64,000 bases of DNA from Enterobacter chuandaensis. GTDB lineage: Bacteria > Pseudomonadota > Gammaproteobacteria > Enterobacterales > Enterobacteriaceae. The notes beneath the pieces are model-generated. The model did not search any database, was not told the origin of the DNA, and saw nothing but the letters and a program-made list of their open reading frames with translations. Of the stretch, positions 20,054-30,454 are shown one piece after another; positions within the stretch are counted from its first letter, which is position 1, and each line of letters starts with the position of its first letter. The DNA is taken from assembly GCF_003594915.1 (NCBI RefSeq), contig NZ_QZCS01000016.1, positions 44,211-108,210 of the forward strand, in the 5' to 3' direction. The position numbers and the translations under genes were made by a program.

Positions 20054-21270
20054 AGGTTGGTTTCTTCTTGCTGAAATTTCCGCTGTCGTCTGAAACGTTT
20101 GTCCTGAACCAAATCACCGCGTTTATCGATATGGGATATGACGTGGAGATTATCGCCCTGCAAAAGGGCGACACCCAAAATACCCATGCGGCGTATACCC
20201 AGTATGGGCTGGAGGCGAAAACCCGCTGGCTGCAGGACGAACCTTCCGGGAAACTGAGCAAGCTGGGCCACCGGGCGAGCCAGACGTTACGCGGGATCCA
20301 CCGCGCGTCGACCTGGCGGGCGCTGAATGTTTCCCGCTATGGCTCTGAATCTCGCAATTTAATTCTGTCGGCCATCTGCGGGCAAACGGCGCAGCCGTAT
20401 CGAGCCGACGTGTTTATCGCCCACTTTGGCCCGGCGGGCGTAACAGCAGCGAAGCTGCGTGAGCTGGGGGTGATTGACGGCAAAATTGCCACCATCTTCC
20501 ACGGGATCGATATTTCCAGCCGCGAAGTGCTGAACCACTACACGCCGGAATATCAGCAGCTTTTCCGCCGCGGCGACATGATGCTGCCCATCAGCGAACT
20601 GTGGGCCGGACGTCTGAAAAACATGGGCTGCCCGGGGGAGAAAATTACCGTGTCGCGTATGGGTGTGGATTTAGCCCGCTTTACCCGCCGCCCGGTTAAG
20701 GTGCCGGGGAAACCGCTGCAGATCATCTCCGTAGCACGTCTGACCGAGAAGAAAGGTCTGCACGTGGCGATTGAAGCCTGCCGCCAGCTGAAGGCGCGCG
20801 GGGTGGATTTCCACTATCGCATTCTCGGTATTGGGCCGTGGGAACGTCGTCTGCGCACGCTTATCGAGCAGTATCAACTGGAGGATGTCGTGGAGATGCC
20901 GGGCTTCAAGCCCAGCCACGAGGTCAAGGCGATGCTCGATGAGGCGGACGTGTTCCTGCTGCCTTCGGTAACGGGCGCCGATGGCGATATGGAAGGCATT
21001 CCGGTGGCGCTGATGGAGGCGATGGCCGTGGGGATCCCGGTGGTATCGACGCTGCATAGCGGGATCCCGGAGCTGATCAAATCTGACCATTCCGGCTGGC
21101 TGGTGCCGGAGAATAACGCGATGGCCCTTGCGGATCGATTAGCTGCCTTCAGCGACATTGACCAGCAGGCGCTGGAGCCGGTGCTCCACAATGCCCGACA
21201 AAAAGTTGAAACCGATTTTAACCAGCAGGTGATTAACCGCCAGTTAGCGAGCCTGCTGCAAACGCTGTAA
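20050..21270 (+). CDS. wcaL: WcaL, colanic acid family 4 glycosyltransferase
   Basis: GT-B fold glycosyltransferase of the colanic acid side chain; its exact donor is uncertain, galactose being usual in annotation. The C-terminal domain shows I-S-V-A-R-L-T-E-K-K-G-L-H-V-A near residues 225-239. The donor-binding motif E-G-I-P-V-A-L-M-E-A-M-A-V-G-I-P-V-V lies near 316-333, with the two conserved glutamates. The 406 aa length matches E. coli. It is coupled to wcaK, and wcaM follows after 12 bases. Confidence 0.95.
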   Translation: MKVGFFLLKFPLSSETFVLNQITAFIDMGYDVEIIALQKGDTQNTHAAYTQYGLEAKTRWLQDEPSGKLSKLGHRASQTLRGIHRASTWRALNVSRYGSESRNLILSAICGQTAQPYRADVFIAHFGPAGVTAAKLRELGVIDGKIATIFHGIDISSREVLNHYTPEYQQLFRRGDMMLPISELWAGRLKNMGCPGEKITVSRMGVDLARFTRRPVKVPGKPLQIISVARLTEKKGLHVAIEACRQLKARGVDFHYRILGIGPWERRLRTLIEQYQLEDVVEMPGFKPSHEVKAMLDEADVFLLPSVTGADGDMEGIPVALMEAMAVGIPVVSTLHSGIPELIKSDHSGWLVPENNAMALADRLAAFSDIDQQALEPVLHNARQKVETDFNQQVINRQLASLLQTL

Positions 21271-21282
21271 CGCCGAGGTTGT

Positions 21283-22674
21283 ATGCTGAAAAAGATTACC
21301 CGACGCACTTTTGTCTCCTCTCTTTCCGTTCTGGCGGCCTCGCCGCTGCTGTCGACCCGCATCGCGCGGGCGGCAAGCGGAAAGACGGTTTCCATTAATC
21401 AGTACAATAACAACGACTGGATTGCCGCCTTTAAGCAGGCGTTTAAGGACGGTGATACCGTTGTGGTCCCGGCCGGACTCACCTGTGAAAACATCAATAC
21501 GGGTATTTTTATTCCCGACGGTAAAACGCTGCTGATCCGCGGGGCATTAACCGGCAACGGACGCGGCCGCTTTGTGCTGCAGGAAGGCTGCAAAGTGATC
21601 GGTGAAGGCGGCGGGCGCACGGAGAACATTACGCTCGACGTTCGCGGATCTGACTGTGTGATTAAAGGCCTGGCGATGAGTGGATTTGGCCCGGTAACGC
21701 AGATCTACATCGGCGGCAAGAAACCCAGCGTGATGCGCAATTTGCTGATTGATAACATTAGCGTGAGCCAGGCAAACTACGCCATTCTGCGCCAGGGCTT
21801 CCATAATCAGGTCGATGGCGCTCGCATCACCAACAGTAAATTCAGCCATCTGCAGGGGGATGCGATCGAGTGGAACGTCGCCATCAACGATCGCAATATC
21901 CTGATATCCGATCATGTGATCGACAATATCAACTGCACAAACGGCAAGATCAACTGGGGCATCGGCATTGGCCTTGCTGGCAGCACCTACGATAACGACT
22001 ACCCGGAAAAGCAAACCGTGAAGAACTTCGTGGTGGCAAATATCACCGGCAGCAACTGTCGCCAGCTGGTGCACGTTGAGAACGGGAAACACTTTGTTAT
22101 CCGCAATATAAAGGCCAAAAATATTACCCCCGATTTCAGTAAAAAGGCGGGTATAGACAACGCCACGGTCGCCATTTATGGCTGTGATAATTTCATTATT
22201 GATAATGTCGACATGGTCAATAGTGCCGGAATGTTAATCGGCTATGGGGTAATTAAAGGCGATTATTTGTCCATCCCGCAGAACTTCAAGCTCAACAATA
22301 TTCATCTGGATAATCGCCAGCTTGCGTATAAGCTGCGCGGAATACAAATTTCATCCGGTAATGCGACCTCCTTTGTGGCAATCACTAACGTGGAGATGAA
22401 GCGAGCGACGCTTGAGCTGCACAACAAGCCGCAGCATCTTTTCTTGCGTAATATCAACGTGATGCAGGAAGCCGCTATTGGCCCCGCGCTGAAGATCAAC
22501 TTCGACCTGCGTAAAGATGTGCGGGGTAAATTTATGGCCAAAGATGAAACCTTGCTGTCGCTGGCGAACATCAAAGCGGTTAATGAGAAGGGGCAGAGTT
22601 CGGTGGATATTGACCGCGTTGACCAGCAGGTAGTGAATGTGGAAAAGTTGAATTTTGCGCTTCCGCACAGATAA
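21283..22674 (+). CDS. wcaM: WcaM, exported beta-helix protein of the colanic acid cluster
   Basis: Last gene of the colanic acid operon. Its function is not established; it belongs to the right-handed beta-helix, pectate-lyase-like fold. The N-terminus [11 protein letters not shown] followed by a hydrophobic stretch and A-R-A-A looks like a twin-arginine (Tat) signal peptide, implying a folded periplasmic protein. The body is rich in short N/D-I repeats such as N-I-T-L-D-V-R and V-K-N-F-V-V-A-N-I. The length of 463 aa compares with 464 in E. coli. No clear terminator follows; 176 bases separate it from galF. Confidence 0.93.
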   Translation: MLKKITRRTFVSSLSVLAASPLLSTRIARAASGKTVSINQYNNNDWIAAFKQAFKDGDTVVVPAGLTCENINTGIFIPDGKTLLIRGALTGNGRGRFVLQEGCKVIGEGGGRTENITLDVRGSDCVIKGLAMSGFGPVTQIYIGGKKPSVMRNLLIDNISVSQANYAILRQGFHNQVDGARITNSKFSHLQGDAIEWNVAINDRNILISDHVIDNINCTNGKINWGIGIGLAGSTYDNDYPEKQTVKNFVVANITGSNCRQLVHVENGKHFVIRNIKAKNITPDFSKKAGIDNATVAIYGCDNFIIDNVDMVNSAGMLIGYGVIKGDYLSIPQNFKLNNIHLDNRQLAYKLRGIQISSGNATSFVAITNVEMKRATLELHNKPQHLFLRNINVMQEAAIGPALKINFDLRKDVRGKFMAKDETLLSLANIKAVNEKGQSSVDIDRVDQQVVNVEKLNFALPHR

Positions 22675-22815
22675 TCGACAATTTTCTTTTTTGAGACTAT
22701 TCCTGGCACAGAAGTGTGATCTATTCAGATTACAACTACAGAAATTTGTGGGGCTAAGGCGTAACATTGCCATAGGATTACGGCAAATCATGCTGGCGAA
22801 AACAGGTTTAAGAGC

Positions 22816-22821
22816 TATAAT
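22816..22821 (+). promoter_or_regulatory. Candidate -10 box of the galF promoter
   Basis: A perfect TATAAT lies 29 bases before the galF start codon, in the wcaM-galF gap. No good -35 hexamer is visible at the matching distance, so an activator or read-through from the colanic operon may contribute. Assigned by sequence and position only. Confidence 0.45.
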
Positions 22822-22850
22822 TCGTCAACCATTTTAAGGTGGAAGAAATA

Positions 22851-23747
22851 ATGATTAATTTGAAAGCAGTCATTCCGGTAGCAGGCTTGGGCATGCATAT
22901 GCTGCCAGCCACTAAAGCCATTCCTAAAGAGATGCTGCCGATCGTCGACAAACCGATGATTCAATATATCGTCGACGAGATTGTTGCTGCAGGGATCAAA
23001 GAAATCGTCCTGGTTACCCATTCGTCCAAGAATGCGGTTGAGAACCACTTCGACACCTCTTACGAACTCGAAGCGCTGCTTGAGCAGCGCGTCAAACGCC
23101 AGTTGCTGGCGGAAGTGCAGTCTATTTGTCCGCCGGGCGTGACCATTATGAACGTCCGTCAGGCGCAGCCGCTGGGGCTGGGTCACTCTATTCTGTGTGC
23201 CCGTCCGGTTGTGGGTGATAACCCATTCATTGTTGTTCTTCCGGACATCATCATCGATACCGCTTCTGCCGATCCGCTGCGCTACAACCTGGCGGCAATG
23301 GTGGCACGTTTCAATGAAACTGGCCGTAGCCAGGTGCTGGCAAAACGCATGAAGGGCGATCTCTCCGAGTACTCCGTTATCCAGACAAAAGAAGCGCTGG
23401 AGACGGAAGGGCAGGTGAGCCGCATCGTTGAGTTTATCGAAAAACCCGATCAGCCGCAGACGCTGGATTCTGACCTGATGGCGGTTGGCCGTTATGTTCT
23501 GAATGCGGATATCTGGGCGGAGCTGGAAAAAACTGAGCCGGGCGCCTGGGACCGTATCCAGCTAACCGACGCGATTGCTGAGCTGGCGAAAAAACAGTCT
23601 GTTGACGCGATGCTGATGACCGGTGACAGCTATGACTGCGGTAAGAAACTGGGGTATATGCAGGCGTTTGTTAACTACGGCCTGCGTAACCTGAAGGAAG
23701 GACAGAAGTTCAGAAGCCGGATTGAGAAGCTGCTGGCTAACGACTGA
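22851..23747 (+). CDS. galF: GalF, UTP-glucose-1-phosphate uridylyltransferase homologue
   Basis: Paralogue of GalU with weak or regulatory UDP-glucose pyrophosphorylase activity; it conventionally marks the left border of O-antigen clusters. The nucleotide-binding loop reads G-L-G-M-H-M-L-P instead of the GalU G-L-G-T-R-M-L-P, the change associated with low activity. K-A-I-P-K-E-M-L-P follows. ATG 22851, behind AAGGTGGAAG, gives 298 aa (E. coli 297). An extension to 22839 removes the spacing from this ribosome site and was not chosen. Confidence 0.97.
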   Translation: MINLKAVIPVAGLGMHMLPATKAIPKEMLPIVDKPMIQYIVDEIVAAGIKEIVLVTHSSKNAVENHFDTSYELEALLEQRVKRQLLAEVQSICPPGVTIMNVRQAQPLGLGHSILCARPVVGDNPFIVVLPDIIIDTASADPLRYNLAAMVARFNETGRSQVLAKRMKGDLSEYSVIQTKEALETEGQVSRIVEFIEKPDQPQTLDSDLMAVGRYVLNADIWAELEKTEPGAWDRIQLTDAIAELAKKQSVDAMLMTGDSYDCGKKLGYMQAFVNYGLRNLKEGQKFRSRIEKLLAND

Positions 23748-23768
23748 TATTCCTGCCACGGCCTGAAC

Positions 23769-23828
23769 AAACGGCAGTTATCATTTTGGAATGTTGAGAC
23801 ATAACCAAAATGATAACTGCCGTTTTTT
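23769..23828 (+). terminator. Strong intrinsic terminator after galF
   Basis: A perfect 21-base-pair stem (aaacggcagttatcattttgg paired with its complement at 23805-23825) around a 15-base loop, followed directly by a run of T. It separates galF and the colanic region from the O-antigen transcript. Confidence 0.92.
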
Positions 23829-23981
23829 GTTATTAATTTTAATGATTACATAGAGTTATCTGATTCAAATCTCAGCAGCTTTGTAGCGATTTGTGCTTGT
23901 TTCTGAGGTCGTTTAGGACGACAATTAACGCCAGTTTTTGTCTGTATCCAGACAAGAAAAATCATTTAATCAAACATCGCT

Positions 23982-24020
23982 CAGTGCACTGGTAGCTGTT
24001 AAGCCAGGGGCGGTAGCGTG
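23982..24020 (+). promoter_or_regulatory. JUMPstart sequence with ops element
   Basis: A 39-base JUMPstart starts cagtgcactggtagctgtta and ends in the ops element ggcggtagcgtg (24009-24020). The ops element recruits the antiterminator RfaH to paused RNA polymerase so that long polysaccharide operons are fully transcribed. It lies 81 bases before the rmlB start. In the rest of this 354-base gap (23748-24101) are the galF terminator, a small hairpin tgtctg-tatc-cagaca (23939-23954) and the hairpin at 24027-24061. Confidence 0.95.
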
Positions 24021-24026
24021 CTCAAT

Positions 24027-24061
24027 TTCTGAAACCGTCAATAAATGCTCCGGTTTCAGAA
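24027..24061 (+). other. Hairpin between ops and rmlB
   Basis: A perfect 11-base-pair inverted repeat, ttctgaaaccg at 24027-24037 and cggtttcagaa at 24051-24061, with a 13-base loop. No T-run follows, so it is not a standard terminator. It starts 6 bases after the ops element and ends 40 bases before rmlB. Confidence 0.6.
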
Positions 24062-24101
24062 CGCCAGTATCCAGACACATACACCAGACGGAACAGATAA
24101 C

Positions 24102-25187
24102 GTGAAAATTCTTGTGACGGGCGGGGCTGGTTTTATCGGCTCAGCGGTTGTACGACATATTATTAAAAATACCCAGGACGATGTCGTCAATGTGGATAAG
24201 CTCACCTATGCCGGAAATCTGGAGTCGCTAACTGAAGTTAGTGCTAGCGACCGATATGCTTTTGAGCATGCCGATATCTGCGACAAAGACGTCATGGATC
24301 GCATCTTCGCAAAGCATAAACCTGATGCGGTGATGCACCTGGCCGCTGAAAGTCACGTCGATCGTTCCATTACCGGCCCGGCTGCGTTTATTGAAACCAA
24401 TATCGTCGGCACTTATGTGCTGCTGGAAGCCGCTCGTGCGTACTGGTCCACGCTGGATGAGCAGGCGAAGAAAGCGTTTCGTTTCCATCACATCTCTACC
24501 GACGAAGTATATGGTGATTTACCGCATCCAGATGAGCATCCGGCATCAACTGAGTTGCCACTCTTTACTGAAACAACTGCGTATGCGCCCAGCAGCCCGT
24601 ATTCAGCGTCGAAAGCCTCGAGCGATCATCTCGTTCGTGCCTGGCTGCGTACCTACGGTTTCCCGACCATCGTCACCAACTGTTCAAATAACTACGGCCC
24701 GTACCATTTTCCGGAAAAACTGATCCCGTTGGTTATCCTGAATGCGCTGGAAGGGAAAGCTCTGCCTATTTACGGGAAGGGTGACCAGATTCGTGACTGG
24801 CTGTATGTAGAAGATCATGCGCGTGCACTCTACACCGTGCTCACCCAAGGGAAACCGGGAGAGACGTACAACATTGGTGGACACAACGAAAAGCAGAACC
24901 TGGATGTGGTGCATACGATTTGCGATCTGCTGGATGAGATTGTGCCTAAAGAGGGTTCGTATCGCGATCAGATTACGTATGTGGCTGACCGTCCGGGTCA
25001 TGACCGTCGCTATGCGATTGAGGCACATAAAATTGCTGCTGAGTTAGGGTGGAAGCCTCAGGAGACATTCGAAAGCGGCATTCGTAAAACGGTGGAGTGG
25101 TATCTGAGCAATACCGATTGGGTGGAAAACGTAAAAAGCGGGGCTTATAAAACCTGGATTGAGCAGAATTATGGGGAACGCAAATAA
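24102..25187 (+). CDS. rfbB: dTDP-glucose 4,6-dehydratase (RmlB)
   Basis: Second step of dTDP-L-rhamnose synthesis. It is an extended SDR with NAD site G-G-A-G-F-I-G (7-13), catalytic Thr133-Asp134-Glu135 and Tyr167-X3-Lys171, as in the Salmonella enzyme. The start is GTG at 24102 (V-K-I-L-V-T-G-G), giving 361 aa, the Salmonella length; the longer ATG frame from 24045 would place coding sequence across the hairpin. It is the first gene of the O-antigen cluster, and its stop overlaps rmlD (TAATG). Confidence 0.97.
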   Translation: MKILVTGGAGFIGSAVVRHIIKNTQDDVVNVDKLTYAGNLESLTEVSASDRYAFEHADICDKDVMDRIFAKHKPDAVMHLAAESHVDRSITGPAAFIETNIVGTYVLLEAARAYWSTLDEQAKKAFRFHHISTDEVYGDLPHPDEHPASTELPLFTETTAYAPSSPYSASKASSDHLVRAWLRTYGFPTIVTNCSNNYGPYHFPEKLIPLVILNALEGKALPIYGKGDQIRDWLYVEDHARALYTVLTQGKPGETYNIGGHNEKQNLDVVHTICDLLDEIVPKEGSYRDQITYVADRPGHDRRYAIEAHKIAAELGWKPQETFESGIRKTVEWYLSNTDWVENVKSGAYKTWIEQNYGERK

Positions 25188-26086
25188 TGAATATTCTGTT
25201 GTTCGGGAAAAATGGTCAGGTAGGCTGGGAGTTGCAACGGGCACTCGCCCCGCTGGGAAATATTATCGCCCTTGATGTGCATTCTACCGATTATTGCGGC
25301 GATTTTAGTAATCCTGAAGGTGTTGCTGAAACCGTAAGAAAAATACGTCCAGATGTGATTGTGAATGCTGCCGCACATACTGCCGTGGATAAAGCTGAAT
25401 CTGAAGTGGACTTTGCACAACTCCTTAATGCCGCAAGCGTAGAGGCTATTGCCAAAGCCGCTGCTGAAACAGGCGCGTGGGTTGTGCATTACTCGACTGA
25501 TTACGTTTTTCCGGGTACCGGTGATGCACCCTGGCTTGAAGATGATGCCACTGCACCATTAAATGTTTATGGCAAAACGAAACTGGCCGGTGAAAGGGCA
25601 TTACAAGAATATTGCCCAAAGCACCTTATTTTTCGTACCAGCTGGGTTTATGCTGGCAAAGGCAATAACTTTGCAAAAACCATGTTACGTTTGGCTAAAG
25701 AGAAAACTGAACTTTCCGTCATTAACGATCAGTTTGGTGCGCCAACGGGTGCAGAATTATTGGCGGATTGTACCGCACATGCTATTCGGATTGCACAGAA
25801 AAATCAGGAGGTTGCTGGCCTTTATCACCTCGTTGCGAGTGGTGTCACTACATGGCATGATTATGCTGCATTAGTCTTTTCCGAAGCCAGAAAAGCTGAT
25901 GTTGCACTTGCAATCAAGCAGTTAAATAAAGTACCAACCAGCGCTTATCCAACCCCGGCATGCCGACCAAATAACTCTCGTCTTAATAATGAAAAATTCC
26001 AGCGTACCTTTGGGCTTGTTCTTCCCAATTGGGAGAACGGAGTTAAACGTATGCTGAATGAATTGTTTGCTGCGACAGCAATCTGA
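25187..26086 (+). CDS. rfbD: dTDP-4-dehydrorhamnose reductase (RmlD)
   Basis: Final NAD(P)H-dependent reduction giving dTDP-L-rhamnose, donor for WbaN. It is an SDR with G-K-N-G-Q-V-G (7-13), S-T-D-Y (103-106) and Tyr128-X3-Lys132. The 299 aa length matches Salmonella RfbD. It is coupled to rmlB by a one-base overlap. Base composition is already shifting from the G+C-rich flank towards the A+T-rich cluster interior. rmlA follows after 53 bases. Confidence 0.97.
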   Translation: MNILLFGKNGQVGWELQRALAPLGNIIALDVHSTDYCGDFSNPEGVAETVRKIRPDVIVNAAAHTAVDKAESEVDFAQLLNAASVEAIAKAAAETGAWVVHYSTDYVFPGTGDAPWLEDDATAPLNVYGKTKLAGERALQEYCPKHLIFRTSWVYAGKGNNFAKTMLRLAKEKTELSVINDQFGAPTGAELLADCTAHAIRIAQKNQEVAGLYHLVASGVTTWHDYAALVFSEARKADVALAIKQLNKVPTSAYPTPACRPNNSRLNNEKFQRTFGLVLPNWENGVKRMLNELFAATAI

Positions 26087-26139
26087 ATATAATGTTAGTG
26101 CCCGTCAGTGGGTACTTTTGCGTATAAAGAGATAATGAA

Positions 26140-27018
26140 ATGAAAACCCGTAAAGGCATTATTTTAGCTGGTGGTTCTGGTACCCGTTTATATCCAGTGA
26201 CCATGGCCGTCAGCAAGCAATTGTTGCCCATATATGACAAACCAATGATCTATTACCCGCTCTCAACGCTAATGTTAGCGGGTATTCGTGATATTTTGAT
26301 TATTAGCACTCCGCAGGATACACCTCGTTTTGAGCAATTACTGGGTGATGGCAGTCAATGGGGTTTAAGTCTACATTATAAGGTTCAGCCTTCGCCGGAT
26401 GGTTTAGCCCAGGCATTTATCATCGGTGAAGATTTTATCGGAAATGATGACTGCGCGTTGGTACTCGGCGATAATATTTTTTACGGTCATGATCTGCCTA
26501 AATTAATGGAAACGGCGGTCAATCGAGAGAGTGGTGCGACCGTATTCGCATACCATGTTAATGATCCTGAGCGTTACGGTGTCGTTGAATTTGATAAGAA
26601 TGGAACTGCCATCAGCCTTGAAGAAAAACCGCTGGAACCGAAAAGTAATTATGCGGTCACCGGATTATATTTCTATGATAACGATGTCGTAGAACTGGCT
26701 AAAAACCTGAAGCCTTCCGCGCGTGGCGAGCTTGAAATTACTGATATAAATCGAATTTATATGGAGCAGGGGCGTTTGTCTGTTGCTATGATGGGGCGCG
26801 GTTATGCTTGGCTGGACACGGGGACGCATCAGAGTTTGATTGAAGCTAGTAACTTCATTGCCACGCTCGAAGAGCGCCAGGGTCTGAAGGTTTCTTGCCC
26901 GGAGGAAATTGCCTTTCGCAAGGGCTTTATAGATGTAAAACAGGTAGAAAGGCTTGCAGAACCACTTTTTAAAAATGACTATGGCAAATATCTTATAAAG
27001 ATGATTAAAGGTTTATAA
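26140..27018 (+). CDS. rfbA: Glucose-1-phosphate thymidylyltransferase (RmlA)
   Basis: First step of dTDP-rhamnose synthesis, making dTDP-glucose from glucose-1-phosphate and dTTP; feedback-inhibited by dTDP-rhamnose in this family. The N-terminal loop G-G-S-G-T-R-L-Y-P (11-19) and [11 protein letters not shown] follow the family pattern. A-W-L-D-T-G-T-H lies near residues 224-231. The length is 292 aa, as in Salmonella. rmlC starts 3 bases downstream. Confidence 0.97.
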   Translation: MKTRKGIILAGGSGTRLYPVTMAVSKQLLPIYDKPMIYYPLSTLMLAGIRDILIISTPQDTPRFEQLLGDGSQWGLSLHYKVQPSPDGLAQAFIIGEDFIGNDDCALVLGDNIFYGHDLPKLMETAVNRESGATVFAYHVNDPERYGVVEFDKNGTAISLEEKPLEPKSNYAVTGLYFYDNDVVELAKNLKPSARGELEITDINRIYMEQGRLSVAMMGRGYAWLDTGTHQSLIEASNFIATLEERQGLKVSCPEEIAFRKGFIDVKQVERLAEPLFKNDYGKYLIKMIKGL

Positions 27019-27021
27019 GAA

Positions 27022-27570
27022 ATGAATGTTATTGAAACAACTATTCCAGACGTTTTAATTTTTGAACCAAAAGTGTTTGGAGATGAACGTGGTTTTTTCT
27101 TTGAAAGCTTTAATCATAAACTTTTCGAAGATGCTGTTGGCCGTAAGATATCTTTTTTACAAGATAATCACTCCAAATCTCGTAAAGGAGTGCTTAGAGG
27201 CCTGCATTTTCAAAAGGGAGATCATGCGCAAGGTAAATTAGTAAGATGTACCTTGGGCGAAGTTTTTGATGTAGCCGTCGATATACGTGAAAATTCTCCA
27301 ACTTTTAGAAAGTGGGTCGGTGTATATCTGTCAGCAGAAAATAAAAAACAACTTTGGATTCCCGAAGGCTTTGCTCATGGGTTCGTCACCCTAAGCGAAA
27401 CTGCTGAATTCCTTTATAAGGCAACAAATTATTATGCACCAGCTGCCGAAGGGAGTATCTTGTGGAGTGATGAGACAATAGGTATTGAATGGCCGTTAAC
27501 TCAGCAACCTGAACTTTCAGCAAAAGATGCTATTGCTCCTTTGTTGACACAAATTTCATCATTTGAGTAA
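27022..27570 (+). CDS. rfbC: dTDP-4-dehydrorhamnose 3,5-epimerase (RmlC)
   Basis: Cupin-fold epimerase acting between RmlB and RmlD. The catalytic histidine is His62 in R-G-L-H-F-Q; W-I-P-E-G-F-A-H-G-F (112-121) and the Tyr132 region (F-L-Y-K-A-T) are present. The length is 182 aa, like Salmonella RfbC. The rml order B-D-A-C is the usual one. This gene is clearly A+T-rich, unlike rmlB. Confidence 0.97.
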   Translation: MNVIETTIPDVLIFEPKVFGDERGFFFESFNHKLFEDAVGRKISFLQDNHSKSRKGVLRGLHFQKGDHAQGKLVRCTLGEVFDVAVDIRENSPTFRKWVGVYLSAENKKQLWIPEGFAHGFVTLSETAEFLYKATNYYAPAAEGSILWSDETIGIEWPLTQQPELSAKDAIAPLLTQISSFE

Positions 27571-27572
27571 TA

Positions 27573-28553
27573 ATGACAGTGTCTCATTTAATTAAAATTT
27601 TTCCATCTAATATCGAATTCTCTGGAACTGAAGAGTCATCTATTCTTGATTCTGCCTTAGCTGCGGGTATACATCTGGAACATAGTTGCAAAAATGGAGA
27701 CTGCGGAGTCTGCGAATCGACTTTACTCGTCGGCGAGGTAACAGATAGTGAGGGTAAAGCATATGGTCAGGGAGATAAGGTTCTGACATGTAATTGCAAA
27801 CCTAAAAGTGATCTTCAATTGCAGGCCCATTATTATCCAGAATTACAGGGACAAGTAAAAAGAATTGTTCCATGCAAGGTAAATAGCATTGAGCTGGTTT
27901 CTGATGACGTCATGAAGTTAACTCTCCGTTTACCACCAACTGCAAAAATGGATTTTCTCCCAGGGCAATACGTTAACCTTCAGTATAAAGGTGTAACGCG
28001 GAGTTATTCTATTGCAAACTGTAATGGCATTGATGGCATAGAGTTGCACATACGAAACGTTGTTAATGGCCAAATGAGTTCATTATTATTCAGCGAATTG
28101 CAAGTCAATACCCTGATGCGCATTGAAGGCCCATGTGGGACGTTCTTTATCAGAGAAGGTGACCGGCCCATCATTTTTATTGCGGGTGGTACTGGGTTTG
28201 CCCCAGTTAAAGCCATGGTTGAGCATCTGGTAGAAAATGCATCATCTCGAGAAATTTATATCTATTGGGGTATGCCTTTAGGTAAGGACTTCTACTCTTT
28301 ACTGCCTCAGGAACTAGATGATAAATTTGAACGAATTCATTTTGTGCCCGTGGTCTCCGGTAATGATCCAACATGGAATGGGCGTAAAGGTTTCGTTCAT
28401 CATGCAATACTCGAGGATTTCGATTCGCTGGAGTCATTTGATATTTATGCTTGTGGTTCACCAGTCATGATTGATGCGAGTAAAAAAGATTTTATTTCCA
28501 AAAAAATGTCAGTTGATAATTTCTATTCGGATGCATTCACTGCATCTAAATAA
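27573..28553 (+). CDS. rfbI: CDP-6-deoxy-delta-3,4-glucoseen reductase (DdhD/RfbI)
   Basis: NADH-dependent iron-sulfur flavoprotein (E3) that passes electrons to the dehydrase DdhC for C-3 deoxygenation in CDP-3,6-dideoxyhexose synthesis. The N-terminal ferredoxin domain has Cys39-X4-Cys44-X2-Cys47 and a fourth Cys at 73 (or 75). The FAD motif R-S-Y-S lies at 143-146 and the NAD loop A-G-G-T-G-F-A-P at 204-211. The 326 aa length is close to Salmonella RfbI. It is 2 bases from rmlC, so rml and ddh genes form one transcript. Confidence 0.95.
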   Translation: MTVSHLIKIFPSNIEFSGTEESSILDSALAAGIHLEHSCKNGDCGVCESTLLVGEVTDSEGKAYGQGDKVLTCNCKPKSDLQLQAHYYPELQGQVKRIVPCKVNSIELVSDDVMKLTLRLPPTAKMDFLPGQYVNLQYKGVTRSYSIANCNGIDGIELHIRNVVNGQMSSLLFSELQVNTLMRIEGPCGTFFIREGDRPIIFIAGGTGFAPVKAMVEHLVENASSREIYIYWGMPLGKDFYSLLPQELDDKFERIHFVPVVSGNDPTWNGRKGFVHHAILEDFDSLESFDIYACGSPVMIDASKKDFISKKMSVDNFYSDAFTASK

Positions 28554-28568
28554 AATAGAGGGTTAGGT

Positions 28569-29342
28569 ATGAAAGCAGTGATTCTGGCTGGTGGACTAGG
28601 AACCAGATTAAGTGAAGAAACAATAGTAAAACCAAAGCCAATGGTAGAGATCGGTGGTAAGCCGATACTTTGGCACATTATGAAAATGTACTCCTCTCAT
28701 GGAATTAAAGATTTTATTATATGCTGTGGCTATAAAGGGTATGTCATCAAAGAATATTTTGCGAATTACTTCCTGCATATGTCAGATGTAACCTTTCACA
28801 TGGCAGAAAACAGAATGGAAGTACACCACAAACGGGTCGAACCATGGAATGTGACATTGGTTGATACGGGTGATTCTTCGATGACCGGCGGACGTTTAAA
28901 GCGTGTTGCTGAATATGTAAAAAATGATGAAGCCTTCCTTTTTACCTACGGTGATGGCGTTGCTGATATTAATATCCGCGCGACAATTGATTTTCACAAA
29001 GCGCATGGCAAAAAAGCAACCCTAACGGCAACTTTCCCTCCGGGGCGTTTTGGCGCGCTGGATATCCGTGGCGGCCAGGTTCAATCTTTCCAGGAGAAAC
29101 CGAAAGGCGATGGCGCAATGATTAACGGGGGGTTCTTTGTACTGAATCCTTCGGTGATTGATCTCATTGAAAACGACGCAACTACCTGGGAACAAGAGCC
29201 GTTGATGACGCTTGCAAAGCAAGGGGAACTCATGGCCTACGAGCATGCAGGATTCTGGCAACCAATGGATACGTTGCGTGATAAAACGTACCTGGAAGGT
29301 TTATGGGAGAAAGGAACGGCACCCTGGAAAACGTGGGAGTGA
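28569..29342 (+). CDS. rfbF: Glucose-1-phosphate cytidylyltransferase (DdhA/RfbF)
   Basis: Makes CDP-glucose, the first intermediate on the way to CDP-abequose. The nucleotidyltransferase signature A-G-G-L-G-T-R-L lies at 7-14, with K-P-K-P-M at 21-25 and the metal site T-Y-G-D-G-V-A-D near 125-132. The length is 257 aa, equal to Salmonella RfbF. The 3' third is richer in G+C than the 5' part, a possible sign of mosaic origin. ddhB follows after 4 bases. Confidence 0.96.
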   Translation: MKAVILAGGLGTRLSEETIVKPKPMVEIGGKPILWHIMKMYSSHGIKDFIICCGYKGYVIKEYFANYFLHMSDVTFHMAENRMEVHHKRVEPWNVTLVDTGDSSMTGGRLKRVAEYVKNDEAFLFTYGDGVADINIRATIDFHKAHGKKATLTATFPPGRFGALDIRGGQVQSFQEKPKGDGAMINGGFFVLNPSVIDLIENDATTWEQEPLMTLAKQGELMAYEHAGFWQPMDTLRDKTYLEGLWEKGTAPWKTWE

Positions 29343-29346
29343 TATC

Positions 29347-30429
29347 ATGATTGATAAAAACTTCTGGCAAGGAAAACGCGTTTTTATTACTGGTCATACG
29401 GGATTTAAAGGTGGATGGCTTTCACTTTGGCTAAGTGAAATGGGTGCAACGCTAAAAGGTTATTCTCTTGATGCACCTACAACGCCAAGTTTTTTTGACA
29501 CTGTCAATATCAGTTCGTTGATGGAGTCAGAAATAGGTGATATTCGTGATTTTGAAAAATTACGTAACGCTATTGCCTCTTTTAAACCAGACATTATTTT
29601 CCATATGGCCGCTCAGCCGCTTGTCAGGCTCTCTTATAAGGAGCCCATTGAAACCTACTCAACGAATGTCATGGGCACCGTTAATTTGCTTGAAGCGGTG
29701 AAGCAGGTTGGAGGTATAAAAGCTGTAGTCAATATTACCAGCGATAAGTGCTATGAAAATCGTGAATGGGTTTGGGGTTATCGCGAAAATGAAGCGATGG
29801 GGGGCTATGACCCATATTCTAATAGTAAGGGGTGTGCTGAATTAGTCGCCTCTGCGTTTAGAAGTTCATTCTTTAACCCTCAAAACTATGCTCACCATGG
29901 TGTGGGTCTGGCTTCAGTTAGAGCAGGTAATGTTATTGGCGGCGGTGATTGGGCGGAAGACCGTCTCATACCAGATATCTTGCGTTCCTTCGAGAATAAT
30001 CAGCAGGTTATTATTCGTAATCCACACTCTATTCGTCCTTGGCAGCATGTGCTGGAACCTCTTTCTGGTTATATCGTCATCGCACAAAATCTCTTTATTG
30101 ACGGTGCGAAATACTCAGAAGGGTGGAACTTTGGTCCTCGTGAAGAGGATGCAAAAACGGTTGAGTTTATTGTTGAAAAGATGGTTACGTTGTGGGGGGA
30201 AGGGGCAAGCTGGTTGTTGGATGGGCAGAACCATCCTCATGAGGCTCACTATCTTAAACTCGACTGCTCAAAAGCGCATATGCAATTAGGTTGGCACCCT
30301 CGATGGGCGCTCGTTGAAACACTTGGTCGTATTGTTAAATGGCACAAAGCATGGATAGGCGGATCGGATATGCTGGAATATTCGAAACGTGAAATCCATG
30401 ACTACATGACCGCGACTACTTTTAGCTAA
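29347..30429 (+). CDS. rfbG: CDP-glucose 4,6-dehydratase (DdhB/RfbG)
   Basis: SDR dehydratase giving CDP-4-dehydro-6-deoxyglucose. Visible are T-G-H-T-G-F-K-G (15-22, cofactor loop), T-S-D-K at 131-134 and Tyr157-X3-Lys161 in P-Y-S-N-S-K. ATG 29347 gives 360 aa (Salmonella about 359). The frame remains open back to 29212, but that stretch is ddhA in another frame. It sits in the standard ddhD-A-B-C order. Confidence 0.96.
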   Translation: MIDKNFWQGKRVFITGHTGFKGGWLSLWLSEMGATLKGYSLDAPTTPSFFDTVNISSLMESEIGDIRDFEKLRNAIASFKPDIIFHMAAQPLVRLSYKEPIETYSTNVMGTVNLLEAVKQVGGIKAVVNITSDKCYENREWVWGYRENEAMGGYDPYSNSKGCAELVASAFRSSFFNPQNYAHHGVGLASVRAGNVIGGGDWAEDRLIPDILRSFENNQQVIIRNPHSIRPWQHVLEPLSGYIVIAQNLFIDGAKYSEGWNFGPREEDAKTVEFIVEKMVTLWGEGASWLLDGQNHPHEAHYLKLDCSKAHMQLGWHPRWALVETLGRIVKWHKAWIGGSDMLEYSKREIHDYMTATTFS

Positions 30430-30454
30430 ACAGATAAGTACAGGAATTATAGCA

